A DNA stretch of 64,000 nucleotides from Cutaneotrichosporon cavernicola. Taxonomy: Eukaryota > Basidiomycota > Tremellomycetes > Trichosporonales > Trichosporonaceae. The notes beneath the pieces are model-generated. The model did not search any database. It was not told the origin of the DNA and was given only the letters and a program-made list of their open reading frames with translations. Below, piece by piece: positions 1-10,056 of this stretch; position 1 is the stretch's first letter; the number at the start of each line of letters is the position of its first letter. The stretch spans positions 1,612,001 to 1,676,000 of the forward strand of contig NC_083398.1 of NCBI RefSeq assembly GCF_030864355.1, given 5' to 3'. A program made the translations under genes and the position numbers.

Positions 1-148
1 ACGTCACAGTTGATCGGTGGACGCGTCAAGGGCCCACGTCATTTTTTGATAAGGATGGGACCGTTTTCGCCGCTCATCTGGCTATTGTCAAGGCGTTGAC
101 ACCGAGTCCAAAGACGAGCACGATACCCATCCTAATCTCCTAAAAGCC

Positions 149-1297
149 ATGTCCCCGGTCCCCGTTCAGAACCTCAAGGAGTGGCACACGCCGAGCTCGC
201 GTACCGAAGTCATTCACGAGCTCATCAATGGCGTCGGTGAGTTCGGAGCGAAGCGGCGCTGACGACAGACAGGTATAACCCTTCCAACCTGAGCTTCATG
301 GAGGAGTACCTCCAGAGCCAGGTCGCGAGCGGCGAGTACGACCTGCTTGCGAACCTCGCGATTCTTAAGCTGTGCGTCTTTTTGAAGAGCTAGATGGCGG
401 GAGTCGAGTAATGAGCTGTGTCGTTGCAGGGTTACTAGGCTTCATTTGCCCATCTCGCGCGACCCTCTACTGGCTGCCCCTGTTCCGCATCTCCTGCCTC
501 TCGCCGCTGGCTTCTGGCTCGTCGTCAGCTCGGCCGCTAATCCCAGCTACCAGTTCAACCCCCAGCTCTCCAACCCCGACGTCATCCTCAACATCCTCAT
601 CAAGGCGCTGAGCGCCACCGTCCATGGCCCTGACTTCAACGTCTGTCTCGCGCTGCTCCGCGAGCCCGCTGCGATCGTGCACGACATTGACAGCGACGAC
701 GAGAGCCTCATCATCGCCATGCCCTTTCTCCAGGGCCTGCACGACCTTGTCCGCGCGTGCCAGTTCACGAAGTTCTGGGCTGAGTTCAACGGCTCCAGCG
801 AGGCCGCACAGCGTGAGTGACCAGACAAGCGAGGGTGGATCCCGAGCTTGACACAGTCCGAGAATGGGGGCTCTGGCTCTACGACTGTAACTGTCAGAAC
901 TGGCGTTTTGGACCCCACTCGTTACGCGTTGCGCTTGGCGGTCCCCGCTCAGAGCTCACCCCAGTCCTCCGTTCCAATCCCAACTATTTCCCCGCGCACG
1001 CCGGCGTCTTGTCCAAGTTCCGCACCGAGTTTGCCTCCTCCATCGCCGCGTCCTTCTCCCGCGTCCGCCTCGCCCAGCTCGCTCGCTGGCTCGACATCAA
1101 GCCCGCCGACGTGCCGGCCTGGTGCGCCGAGGCTGGGTGGAGCGTTGACGGCGAGCTCGCCGTCGTCCCCGAGAACGGCGACAACAACGTCAAGGCTGGT
1201 GTCGTTAAGGAGAACGTGCAGCTCAAGCGTGAGTTTTCCAGAAAGAAGGAACTGACGGACAGAGCTCACCAAGCTCGTTGCGGCGGCTGCGTTCTAG
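149..1297 (+). CDS. Eukaryotic translation initiation factor 3 subunit K (eIF3k)
   Basis: The spliced product is 251 residues, close to the usual eIF3k length of about 220-250. Five exons join in frame: 149-236, 269-371, 547-812, 965-1228 and 1263-1297. The N-terminal half carries the family signature RYNPSNL...YDLLANLAILKLYQFNP (the last part spans the second intron), followed by the helical PCI/winged-helix region ending near WCAEAGWSVDGEL. eIF3k is a non-core subunit that pairs with eIF3l at the edge of the eIF3 complex on the 40S ribosome in the cytoplasm. The first intron is only 32 nt and the last 34 nt. The start at 149 is the first ATG that gives the conserved N-terminus. The identity rests on family pattern recognition. 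Confidence 0.9.
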
Positions 1298-1757
1298 AGT
1301 TTCATGCATGGTGTATATCTAGTCTGCAATTGAGGGAGTGGCAGGAGGATTGCTGACCACGACAGAACTGACCTGGTAGTCGGGAGTGACACGTGCTCGT
1401 CATGACAAGTCCCTCAGCTCATGCTCAATGGGAACCAGGGAGGTGACAAGTTCTTGGACCACGGGAAGAGAGGAGTACGCTGACTGACGGCTGTGTTTTT
1501 TTACCCCAATAAGTGAGGGTGTTTGTGAGCGCGCGACAATGCCGATGCGTCACCTCCATCTGTGACTTCACCACCAGATGTGCCTCCTCCGCACACTCAG
1601 CTGCCCCAACAAAACGCTCGCCATCCGCTCGACGTCGAGGATATAAACCCTCAGCTCGAGCCCAGAGGTCCTCCTCACCAAGAAATCGTTCTCTACTCAC
1701 AACACCACCTCACACTCCAACACCAGGCCACAAAACCAAAACACTAACAAAACAACC
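1298..1757. other. Intergenic region, probable promoter of the small gene at 1758
   Basis: There is no coding signal. The last 120 bases are C/A-rich with repeated cacctcac- and caaaac-type runs leading into an aacaaccatgg start context, which looks like a fungal 5' leader. Confidence 0.4.
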
Positions 1758-2031
1758 ATGGCCGACAAGAACCCCGTCTCGCAGTCGCAGAAGCCCGTCC
1801 AGGCTCACCCTCAAGTACGTTTCCTCCTCTGCCTCTCTCATCAACACTCTTCTCCCCTCTCCTCGCTCTTTCCCTCCCCCTCACTAACCCCAGGCCAAGG
1901 GCGATAAGCCCACTCCTAAGGCCGAGGGCAAGCCAGCCGGGAAGGCCAAGCCCCATGGGAAGCAGGCCCAGGAGGCTGAGGAGATTTGCGAGGCCGGTGG
2001 AGCCACGGCCCATGGCCAGCAGCAGAAGTAA
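1758..2031 (+). CDS. Small hydrophilic orphan protein, 64 residues
   Basis: Two exons (1758-1814 and 1894-2031) join in phase 0 through an intron with GTACGT donor and CTAACCCCAG acceptor. The product begins MADKNPVSQSQKPV and is lysine-, proline- and glutamine-rich, ending HGQQQK. It has no signal peptide or membrane segment and is probably disordered. The ATG sits in an excellent context (aaccatggcc) after a typical C/A-rich leader, which supports a real, perhaps highly expressed, gene. I do not recognise the family. It lies between eIF3k and the convergent RRP8 gene. Confidence 0.6.
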
Positions 2032-2191
2032 GGCTGCTCAAGTACAGCCCCCCGGTGGGGGAAGTCTGAGTTTCGTAAAGTCTCGTTGTGAAATGAAATG
2101 AAGTGATGGCGCTCTCGTGAGAATTCAGCCAGCTCCTTTGTCTCCGCCAGAGCGGCTTGTAGGTCAAGTCATGTACATGCAGTCCCAATTA

Positions 2192-3635
2192 CTACCGTTT
2201 CTTGTACACACATGCGCGGAGCACGTCCTCGCCCTCGCGCACGCGCGCGTCCCATCCCGCTTCACCGCGCACCGCGCCCTGGGGGACAGCGCGCTTCGTG
2301 AACCGGAACAGGGTGAAGTGTGTGCTAGGCTGAGCCTGCTCCTCAAGCACGAGTCCGAAGCTCGCGACGACTTCCGCAAACGCTTCCGGGGATACGAGGC
2401 GTGACGTCACCTCAGCGATGTGCAGTGTTCCCCTGGGGTCAGCTCCAACTTGATCCTAGCCTCACCCCAACTTCAACACCCGCACGGCCTCATACACGCC
2501 TCCGATCCAGTTCGTGCCCATAAGCGAGAGGCAGCATACCACGACGTCAACGACCTCGCTCGCCGCCTTGTCCCGCTTCTCCTTCTTGCCGAGCTTCTTC
2601 CCCTTGTCGGCCCATCCCTTGCTCGCGTCCGTAACTGCCAGACCGCCAGGCCGGCCAGGAAGGGGCACGTGGCTGAGGAAGTCGGCACGCACGACCCACC
2701 CCTCACCGGTCCCCTTGTCGTCGGCACCCGGTACACCGGCGTCCCCGACCAGGTCGTACGAGAGAACTACCTTGCCCTCCGGCACTAATGCGCGTGCGAG
2801 GCCCGCGTCGCCGCATCCCAGGTCCGCGATAACCGTTCCTCGCGGGAGAGGCCGAATCTGGTCCACGATGTGGGGGAGGGGCGGGGTGGGCCAGGCGGCC
2901 GTCTGTGCCCGGTGCGCCAGGTGATACTGTCGTCAGCTCATGCGTTCGTATTAACCGAGACGAGACACCCACGTCCGCGAAGATCTTGGGTTCCTTCTTC
3001 ATCATCTGGACGGCGTCCGTGCTCTTCGTGCTGTACAGTTGCTCGTTGATCCACCTGGTGTGAGTTGAATTCTAATTCTCTGCAGCTGGATGCCCCCATC
3101 CGTCTATCACGACTCACCTAAAACGCGCCCCCTCCAGCTTCGTCTTCATGGCCCGCTGCATGTCGGTGAGCCCGTCGTCCTTCTTCTCCGCCTTCGGCAT
3201 AGCAGGCATAGGCAGATCGAACGGTTCAGGCTTGCCGCGTGCGGCCTTAGCACCAGTGAATCTGGAGGAAGGCGCAACCACAACGTTGTTGGCGCCGGAC
3301 CCGCTCGCATCGTCCGTCTCGGCCCACTTGGTCTTGGGCGCAGTGTCCTTCTTGCCCTTGGCCTTTCCCTTGGCCTTCTTTATGGTCGGTTCCTCCTCCA
3401 CCACTTTCTTCGTATTCTTTCCCTTCTTGCCCAGCCCGGCTCCGATCTCCTCCATTCCCCCCTTCTCGGATAAGCCGGCGTCCACCCGCTCCATCAACTT
3501 GGTGAGGTTGGCCTGGGTCGCGCGTAGCTGGTCGTCCTTCCCCGAGCTTGGGCGCTTGCGCTTTTTCCCCGCCGCAGCGGATCCGATCGAGGCGGCTGCG
3601 CCAGGTGACCCGAAGGCCGATGGGAAGAGCGACAT
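2192..3635 (-). CDS. RRP8: Ribosomal RNA-processing protein 8, 25S rRNA m1A methyltransferase
   Basis: Rrp8 is a nucleolar SAM-dependent enzyme that makes N1-methyladenosine in large-subunit rRNA and helps early cleavage. The basic lysine-rich N-terminus (GKKRKR, KKAKGKAKGKK) is followed by the family block RFRWINEQLYS, the SAM-binding loop IADLGCGDAGLAR, the LSLMGTNW motif and a C-terminal HFTLFRF...ACVYKKR. Three introns were placed: about 3055-3117, one near 2930-2970, and one between VLKLG and GTLHIAEV near 2430-2465. The ATG at 3635 is preferred over an in-frame ATG at 3779 because it puts a typical Rrp8 N-terminus at residue 1 and leaves a 169-bp promoter shared with SF3A2. The donor of the second intron is ambiguous by a few bases. 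Confidence 0.9.
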
Positions 3636-3804
3636 GGTTGTTGATGTTGGATTAGTGGAGTGGCAGCTTGTTGGAATCTTCGAAATCTGCTGCCAATCCG
3701 GGGCTCCAGTGCCACACTCGGAGATATCGACTTGTCCGCCACCAAGAGTGGTTTGCCACCTAACCACAACGAATTCCACTCACAATAATCCTCAGTCAAC
3801 CACC
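3636..3804. promoter_or_regulatory. Bidirectional promoter between RRP8 and SF3A2
   Basis: Only 169 bp separates the two divergent start codons, so both genes must share regulatory DNA. I saw no clear TATA box or named factor site. The plus-strand leader ends in a caaccaccatgg context. Confidence 0.6.
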
Positions 3805-4684
3805 ATGGGTAAGTGTCTATCAGCTCATGAAGAAAGTTGACAGAACTGACACCAGACTACCAAAACCGCGCGGGTGCGAACAAGAGCGGCGCTGGTGTCG
3901 CGGGCGCGTCCGAGTCGGCCGTCGACCGTCGCGAGCGTCTGCGCAAGCTCGCAATGGAGACGATTGACCTCGCCAAGGACCCATACATCCTGAGGTAGGT
4001 TACGATGAGGGGAAGCGGCAGGCGATGGAAGAGACACCAAGCTGCTGCTTTCATTATCATGCAGCCCGAGTGCTTTCTGTCTTCCCTTCATTATCCCGCT
4101 CTCGATACAACCATAGCTGACCCCAGGACACATCTCGGAACGCTCGAATGCCGTCTCTGCCTAACGTTGCACGTCAACGAGGGCTCGTACCTCGCGCACA
4201 CGCAGGGAAAGAAGCACCAGACAAACCTCGCCCGCCGTGCCGCACGCGACCAGCACGAGCAGCTCATGCTTACCGCTGCGCCAACATCCGCGCCGACCAT
4301 CAAGAAGAAGGTGTTTGTGAAGATTGGACGGCCAGGTTAGTGTAGGGTCGTTTCTTCCGGACACTAGAGCTGACGGCAGGCTACAAGATCGTCAAGATCC
4401 GTGACCCATTGACGCAGCGTCTAGGGCTGTTGTTCACTGTCGCGTACCCCGAGATCAAGGCGGACGAGCGGCCGCGGCGGCGCTTTATGAGCGCATTCGA
4501 GCAGAAGCGCGAGGTACCAAACCGCGCTTTCCAGTACTTGGTCATTGCGGCGGAGCCGTACGAGACTATTGCGTTTGCGATCCCTGCTAAGGACATGGTT
4601 GAGGAAGACGAGGACCCCGACTCGGTGTGGGAACACTGGGACAACGACGACAAGGTGTACTCGTGCCAGCTTCTGTTCAAATAG
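3805..4684 (+). CDS. SF3A2: Splicing factor 3A subunit 2 (SAP62/Prp11 homologue)
   Basis: The spliced product is 218 residues from four exons (3805-3808, 3856-3994, 4127-4335, 4380-4684). It begins MDYQNRAGANKSGAG, the near-invariant SF3a66 start. It continues with the C2H2-type zinc finger LECRLCLTLHVNEGSYLAH...GKKHQTNL and the downstream block GRPGYKIVKIRDP, and ends in the conserved DKVYSCQLLFK. The protein belongs to the U2 snRNP SF3a complex that secures the branch-site duplex. It stops soon after the conserved core and lacks the proline-rich tail of animal SF3A2, as in other fungi. The first exon is only four bases long (ATG plus one base). Confidence 0.95.
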
Positions 4685-5189
4685 GCGGCAGAAAGGGCGT
4701 AGCAGACCCCGAAGGAAGCGTAGGCGGCCGGCGCGAGAAGCCGGCATTATTGAATTGGACTACTCGGCTTCTCCACCTTGCTGAGCAGCTGGTGGCGAGT
4801 GTTCCGCCGGGGCCGCACCAGCCGATGTCAAGCCGAAGGTTCTGAGCGAGGAGATGGCGGTGGGATGATAGATGAGCATGAGTCTGATGCATTGTATCAT
4901 TATGGATTATGGGGAGAGAAATCCAACCTTTGTGGGACCGAGGTGCTGGTCGGTGTGAGCCAAACAATTACCCAACAAGCAATTTACCTCCGCTCCTTGT
5001 TGGTGTCAACAACATTACGCTTCCACCACCCACCCACCTTGGCCACCTTCCCCCGCCCCCTGGCGGGTCACCAATCTAACGTTTCACACATCTCGCACCA
5101 CCACCCCGTCACTTCCTTATACTTAGATCTATACATTACACGACACTAGACGCGTCCTCAACAGTGAGCGCGACATCACCCGCCCAACC
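4685..5189. promoter_or_regulatory. Intergenic region upstream of the CM1 spindle protein
   Basis: No gene is evident. A MluI-type ACGCGT box lies at 5150-5155, about 35 bp before the start codon. A cttccttatacttag stretch just before it could be a core promoter. The link to cell-cycle control is an inference from one hexamer. Confidence 0.35.
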
Positions 5190-8100
5190 ATGCCACCATC
5201 AAGTGGCTTAGAGGGCGTCCTCAACTCGTCCATCGCCTCCAATGGCTCGACGGCAATCCCACAGTCAACAACCCTCCCCGACATCTCCCTCGGCTCCCTA
5301 GGCTCAAGCTTCCACTCTTTCGACGAGGACTCCTTCTCAGCCACCCCAAGGAAGCGTGAGTATTGCTTCGACCGTGAACCAGTCCACTGTGGAGCCTGTC
5401 ACTGAGAATCACCCAACAACGGACTACACCTGTCAGCGCTCCCGGGTGTCCTTGATTCCACTGTCACTCTGGCTACCACTCCAGCCCGTATCCTTCCCTC
5501 ATGCCAGAATCTCCACTAACACCAGCCATCTCCCCCTCCCGTACGCCCAACTCAGACCGTTTCGACCGGCACGGCGGCGGGTTGTACACACCCGCGGCTG
5601 CGGCTGGGCCAGCTACGGCCCTCCTTGCATCTCCACCACCGAGCACTCTACCAACGGCAGGCCGGGCGCGCCAGCGCGGTGGGGACTCGTCTGAGGAGGA
5701 CGGTGACGACGCCCTCGACGCGCGGTATGGGAGCGTCGGCGAAGGGTCTGAAGACGATGGCGTCCTCAACAACTTGTCCTTGAACGTGTCCCACCGCCGC
5801 GACGTGCGCAAAAGTAAAGCTGGAGGACGACACAGTGTCGCGGCTGGGCCGTCGAACCAGATGACACTTCGGGAGCAGGAGCAGGTGAGCAGAACAGGAT
5901 CGAGTATCACCTGACAACAGAACGTCGACGCGTTGCAGAAGGAGAACTTCAACCTCCAACTCGAAAACCACTTCCTCAAGGAGCGACTCGCTTCCATGGC
6001 CCCAGACAACCTCGAGAGCGTGGTCAGCGAGAACGTCAAGCTGCGCGTGGAGATCCTCACAATCGCAAAGGAACTCAAGAAGTGCAAGAAGCTCTTACTG
6101 CAGCAAGACCGTGACTTGGCGGCCACGGCACGAGAGCGCGATGACAAGGGTCGGCGGCGCGAACGCGATGCGGAGGCTCGGGAAATGGAGGGCATGTGGC
6201 GCGAGGAGAAGGAGAAGCGCCAGGCCGTCGAGGATGAGCTTGCCAAGGCGCGCGAGGAGCATGAGGACAAGGTCCGGGAGATCCAGTACGACCTGGACGA
6301 GCTGCGAGGCCAGGTCGACGACCAGCTCGAAGAGATGAGCCGCCTCCGCGACACCGCCGACATTGCACAGGACGAGCTTGAAAAGGTCCGCGAGGAGGCA
6401 CGCGGGTTAACTGACAGCGTGGGCCTCGGAAGAGGCCGCGAGTCGCGCACTATCGCCAAGCTCGAGGCTGATATCGCCGAGCTCAAGGCTGACCTCGAGA
6501 TCGCGCAGAAGAGATCAGGCGGCGACGTCGAGGCGTTCGAGGACCGTATCAACGAGTGGCGCGACAAGCATGACGCTGCACAGATTGAACTCGAGCGACG
6601 TGACCAGGAGATCGAGGAGCTCAACAACGAGATCGACGCGAAGATTGCCGAGCACGAGCGTGAGCTCAACGCTGTCGAGAATGAATGGCGTGACGAGCTC
6701 CTCGTGGCGCGCAGCCAAGCCGACGAGCTCAAGGATGTCATGGCCGAGCGCGAGCTGGAGCTCGACGACTTCCGCAAGCTCCTCATGGAGCGGGACGACG
6801 ATATCATGGGGGCGAGAGACCGCATCGCCGAGCTCGAGGCTGCGCGGGGCGAAACAGCTGAGCGCCTCACTGAGACGCTGCGAGGCATCGAGATGGACAA
6901 CGCCACCAAGGAGGAGGACATCGTCGCTGCCAACCACGAGGTGGATAGGGTGAGTCGTATGGACTACTTTGTAACTGACATCAGCTTGGGCAGCGTGTGT
7001 ACGAGCTCGAGGAGACCATCGAGGCGCTGCAGGCGCGCGAGGCGGACCTGGAAGCGGAGCTGAACCGTGCCGACGAGGACAAGGCGCACTTCGAGGAACT
7101 AATCGACGCGCTTAAGACTGCTCGGAAGAAGGCCAACGACGAGCGTGAAGAGATTGCGTCCGCGCTCAAGCGCGAGTCGGATGCTCGTGCCCAGGATGCC
7201 GACCACCATCGCCGTGCCGTTGCCGGCCGCGACCAGGCTCAGGAGCGGGTTACGGCCGAGCTCGAGGCGGCGCGGGACCGCGTTGCCATGCGCGATCGCG
7301 ACCTCATGAATGTGCAGACCGCACTCCGCTCGCTTGAGGACGAACGGCGCAAGATCGGCGCCGCGGCAAACAGCGATCAACACAGCCTCGAGCTAGAGAT
7401 TGAGCGCCTGCGTCGCGACCTCGGCGCGTGCGAGGACGACCTCGACCGCGCACGCGACGAGGTGCGCGAGAAGGAGCAGACTCTGCACGACCGCGACATG
7501 GAGCTTGCCGAGCTCGTGAGCTGGACTGTTGATGTTCGTAAGCTGACAGCAGATTGACAAGACGCGCGACCTTGAGGGCCACCTGTCGAATGAGCGACAA
7601 GGCCGCTTAAACGTCTCCGAGAAGCTCGACGCGATGACCAAGACGGCCAAGCAACACGAGCGCGAAGTGTCGACACTGCGCGAGCGTTTGGAGGAGCTCG
7701 AGCCGCTGCTCACGGAAACTCAAAATGCGCGCATGCAGGTGCAGAAGGAGAGCGAGCGGCAAAAGCAGGAGCGTTCCGACCTGCTCCTTAGAGTGTTCAA
7801 GGACGTGAACCGCTTCCTGGGCACCGAGGACAACACGACGCCACACAACTTTGTCCAGTTCCGGGACACTCTCTTGCAGCGGATGCGCTCGATCAACGGC
7901 GCGCGCTCTGACTTTGACAAGCGGATCAAGGAGGTCGAGACGGGCATGGAGAAGAACATGACACGCTTAAAGCGACAGCTGGACGCCAAATGGCGTGCGC
8001 TTGACGGCTTCGAGGCGAGTGTCAAGAAGCTCGAGCTGCAGCGATCGCAACAGAGGGCTAAGCTGGCTCAGAAGGACGGCGAGCTCGACGTTGCGCGCGC

Positions 8101-8512
8101 CCGCATCTCCGAGCTGCAGCGCGAGGCCAACCTCGCTAGAGCGCGTGGACCGAGTACCCCGTCTGGAGGAGCAGACCTACAGCGCGCCCTGGACCGTGCT
8201 GAGCGGGCGGAGCGGCGCGCACGCGAAGCCCTCGCCAGCATTCAAGCGCTTGAGAAGCGGCTGGCTGAGGAAAGTGAGCGGGCGTCCGGCGCCGAGGGCA
8301 AGTGGGAGGCACGGGTCAAGGAGTACGAGTCGCGGTTGCGGATTGCTGGCGAGAAGGTCAAGGCCGAGAAGCAGGGTGGTAAGGAGCGGGCGAGGCAACT
8401 CGAGGATCAGGTGCGCGATTTGCACACGCGGATCGACCACGCCAACGTACAGAACCGGCGAGCTGAGGGGGTGGTGGCTAACGCCGCACACCTGCTGGAC
8501 AATAACAGGTAG
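5190..8512 (+). CDS. CM1-domain coiled-coil protein, gamma-tubulin complex receptor (Mto1/Pcp1/centrosomin type)
   Basis: Five exons give about 1011 residues (5190-5355, about 5526-5884, 5921-6949, 6994-7515, 7553-8512). After a 175-residue Ser/Pro-rich head comes a centrosomin motif 1: LREQEQ, then NVDALQKENFNLQLENHFLKERL across an intron, matching the KENFNLKL..FLEERL pattern that binds the gamma-tubulin small complex. The rest is almost continuous heptad coiled coil rich in E, R, L, A and D. Such proteins recruit microtubule nucleators to the spindle pole body or cytoplasmic sites. I could not assign it to the Mto1 or Pcp1 branch because no clear MASC or PACT tail was recognised. The acceptor of the first intron is uncertain: 5507 and 5525 both keep the frame. 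Confidence 0.82.
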
Positions 8513-8728
8513 AGGTGTAATGTATCATATGTGACCCGGTATCCAGTGCCCAACTCGCACTCGTGATCTTGAACATGAGAAGACACCACCGACTTTGAAC
8601 CCCGCCACTATAAAATCTAAGGTTAGACTCTGCTTGAAGCCTCCCGTATCAAGCTCGCGTCTGATCGGTGGCGCCGAATACCAGTCGTGCAGATCAAACT
8701 GTATATCAGACTGCGCGGACCAGACGGA

Positions 8729-9061
8729 CTATGCTTGTCTCGTTGACCCCTTGAGTACGAGGACCTTGGAATCGAAAGTGGGACCCATTTTCTCGTCCGC
8801 GAGGGGAGTAACGGCAACGCCGGCATCGCGTCTCAAGAATGCCGCGACCCGCTCTCCAACCTGTTCCAGTGTCGTTAACGTGTTCCAAAAACGTACTACT
8901 GCTCGAACCCAAACCAGGAAACCTGCATGGCCAACTGCAAATCCCAAGACAGATTCCATACCCCAACCCAACCCATTGAGGCAAATTCCATTCCACACAT
9001 CCTCATCCTCATCCGAGACAGGTCCCCAGCAATCCTCAGCATGTTCTAACTCTGTGGACAT
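8729..9061 (-). CDS. Candidate small membrane protein, 110 residues
   Basis: A single minus-strand frame starts MSTELEHAEDCWGPVSDEDED, has one hydrophobic segment around residues 35-57 (GFAVGHAGFLVWVRAVV) and then an amphipathic stretch, TLTTLEQVGERVAAFL. The acidic N-terminus, single hydrophobic helix and charged tail look like a real protein rather than random sequence. There is no recognised family and no intron. It would be convergent with the CM1 gene. A plus-strand frame covering the same bases (8595-9101) looks less protein-like. Confidence 0.4.
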   Translation of the reverse strand: MSTELEHAEDCWGPVSDEDEDVWNGICLNGLGWGMESVLGFAVGHAGFLVWVRAVVRFWNTLTTLEQVGERVAAFLRRDAGVAVTPLADEKMGPTFDSKVLVLKGSTRQA

Positions 9062-10056
9062 GTGCTCGCCCTGCCATGTACTCGTATTCTTACTCTGCTA
9101 ACCTTGCGCCAGTTTGCCTCTGTCGCGTCATGAACGGGACGCCAACATGAATTGCGCCACCGGGAAGACGGCCGACATACAGTAGACGCGTTTGTACTGC
9201 ACATCCACAGCCAGCTGAGAGAAGCTCATGCTCCACACGAGGGAGTGCCTTTGGCATGTTTACCAGTGCGACGGGATTCCCATTGTTTCCAGGCTAATCG
9301 TTGTAGGCAACTGTAGGAGATGCATGACATAAGAATCCTGCAGGACCAGGAACGTAACGGTTTGACGTTTGACGCGTCTTGTTCCTTTGGTGCCCATCAG
9401 CATCCCCGCCCACCCCCCCCCCCCCCCCCCCCCCCACATGCCCTCATTATGATTCTTGCTTGCAAGACATTGACTTGGCATTGAAAAGAGGGTAGTGGTA
9501 CCGGCACTGTACCGCCGCTCGAAGATCAGGAGCAGTCGATGAGACAATGACGGTACCCACCTAGGTTCCACGTTCATCCTTTACCGCCTTCCGTGCCGTG
9601 ATCCTTACCCTCATCTCTGCCGAGCATCCCGGCTCAGGCTACGCTACGACTATGTACGATCATGTTTGGTAGACAGCTTCCACTAGGCTGGCAAGGTTAC
9701 GTACGGCATGCGGGTGACGCCCCTCCCTTCCGGGCCGTGCCTGTCTTCCCGAAACCTTGAAGGCACACTTGCCGCAACTTAGTCGTCCACTGGTCCTAGG
9801 TCGTTGCTCACTCGTCCTCGACACATGCCCAATGCAATGAATGCACGGGAGCAAGCTGGCGTTACGCGCTCAGGATCTATAAAGGGCCAGGGCAGGGAAC
9901 AAGCGAGAACAAGCACAGAACAGCTGTGCGAACGCTGCCACTAAGTGACTTGGATGTGCCAGTCAAGACGGCAAAGTTGAGGTGAAGATCTGATCTTGAT
10001 CTTGATCTTGACCTTGACCTTCTGACCTCTTGATCATCTCTCTCATTTTCATCACC
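9062..10056. other. Intergenic region upstream of the b561 gene
   Basis: No convincing gene is present. It holds a 23-base poly-C run at 9413-9435. The last 100 bases before 10057 contain a (TTGATC/TTGACC)-like short tandem run, gatcttgatcttgatcttg and variants, near 9990-10020. Confidence 0.5.
9413..9435. repeat. Poly-C tract, 23 bases
   Basis: An uninterrupted run of C on the plus strand in intergenic DNA. The minus-strand frame that crosses it encodes poly-glycine and is probably not a gene. Confidence 0.95.

Noticed and set aside
5473..6933. Minus-strand frame of 486 codons across the CM1 gene
   Set aside because: It is a Ser/Arg-rich shadow frame opposite the coiled-coil exon and has no domain. 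The plus-strand exons join in frame with clear family motifs.
9260..9577. Minus-strand frame containing poly-Gly
   Set aside because: The Gly run comes from the poly-C tract and the rest lacks protein character.
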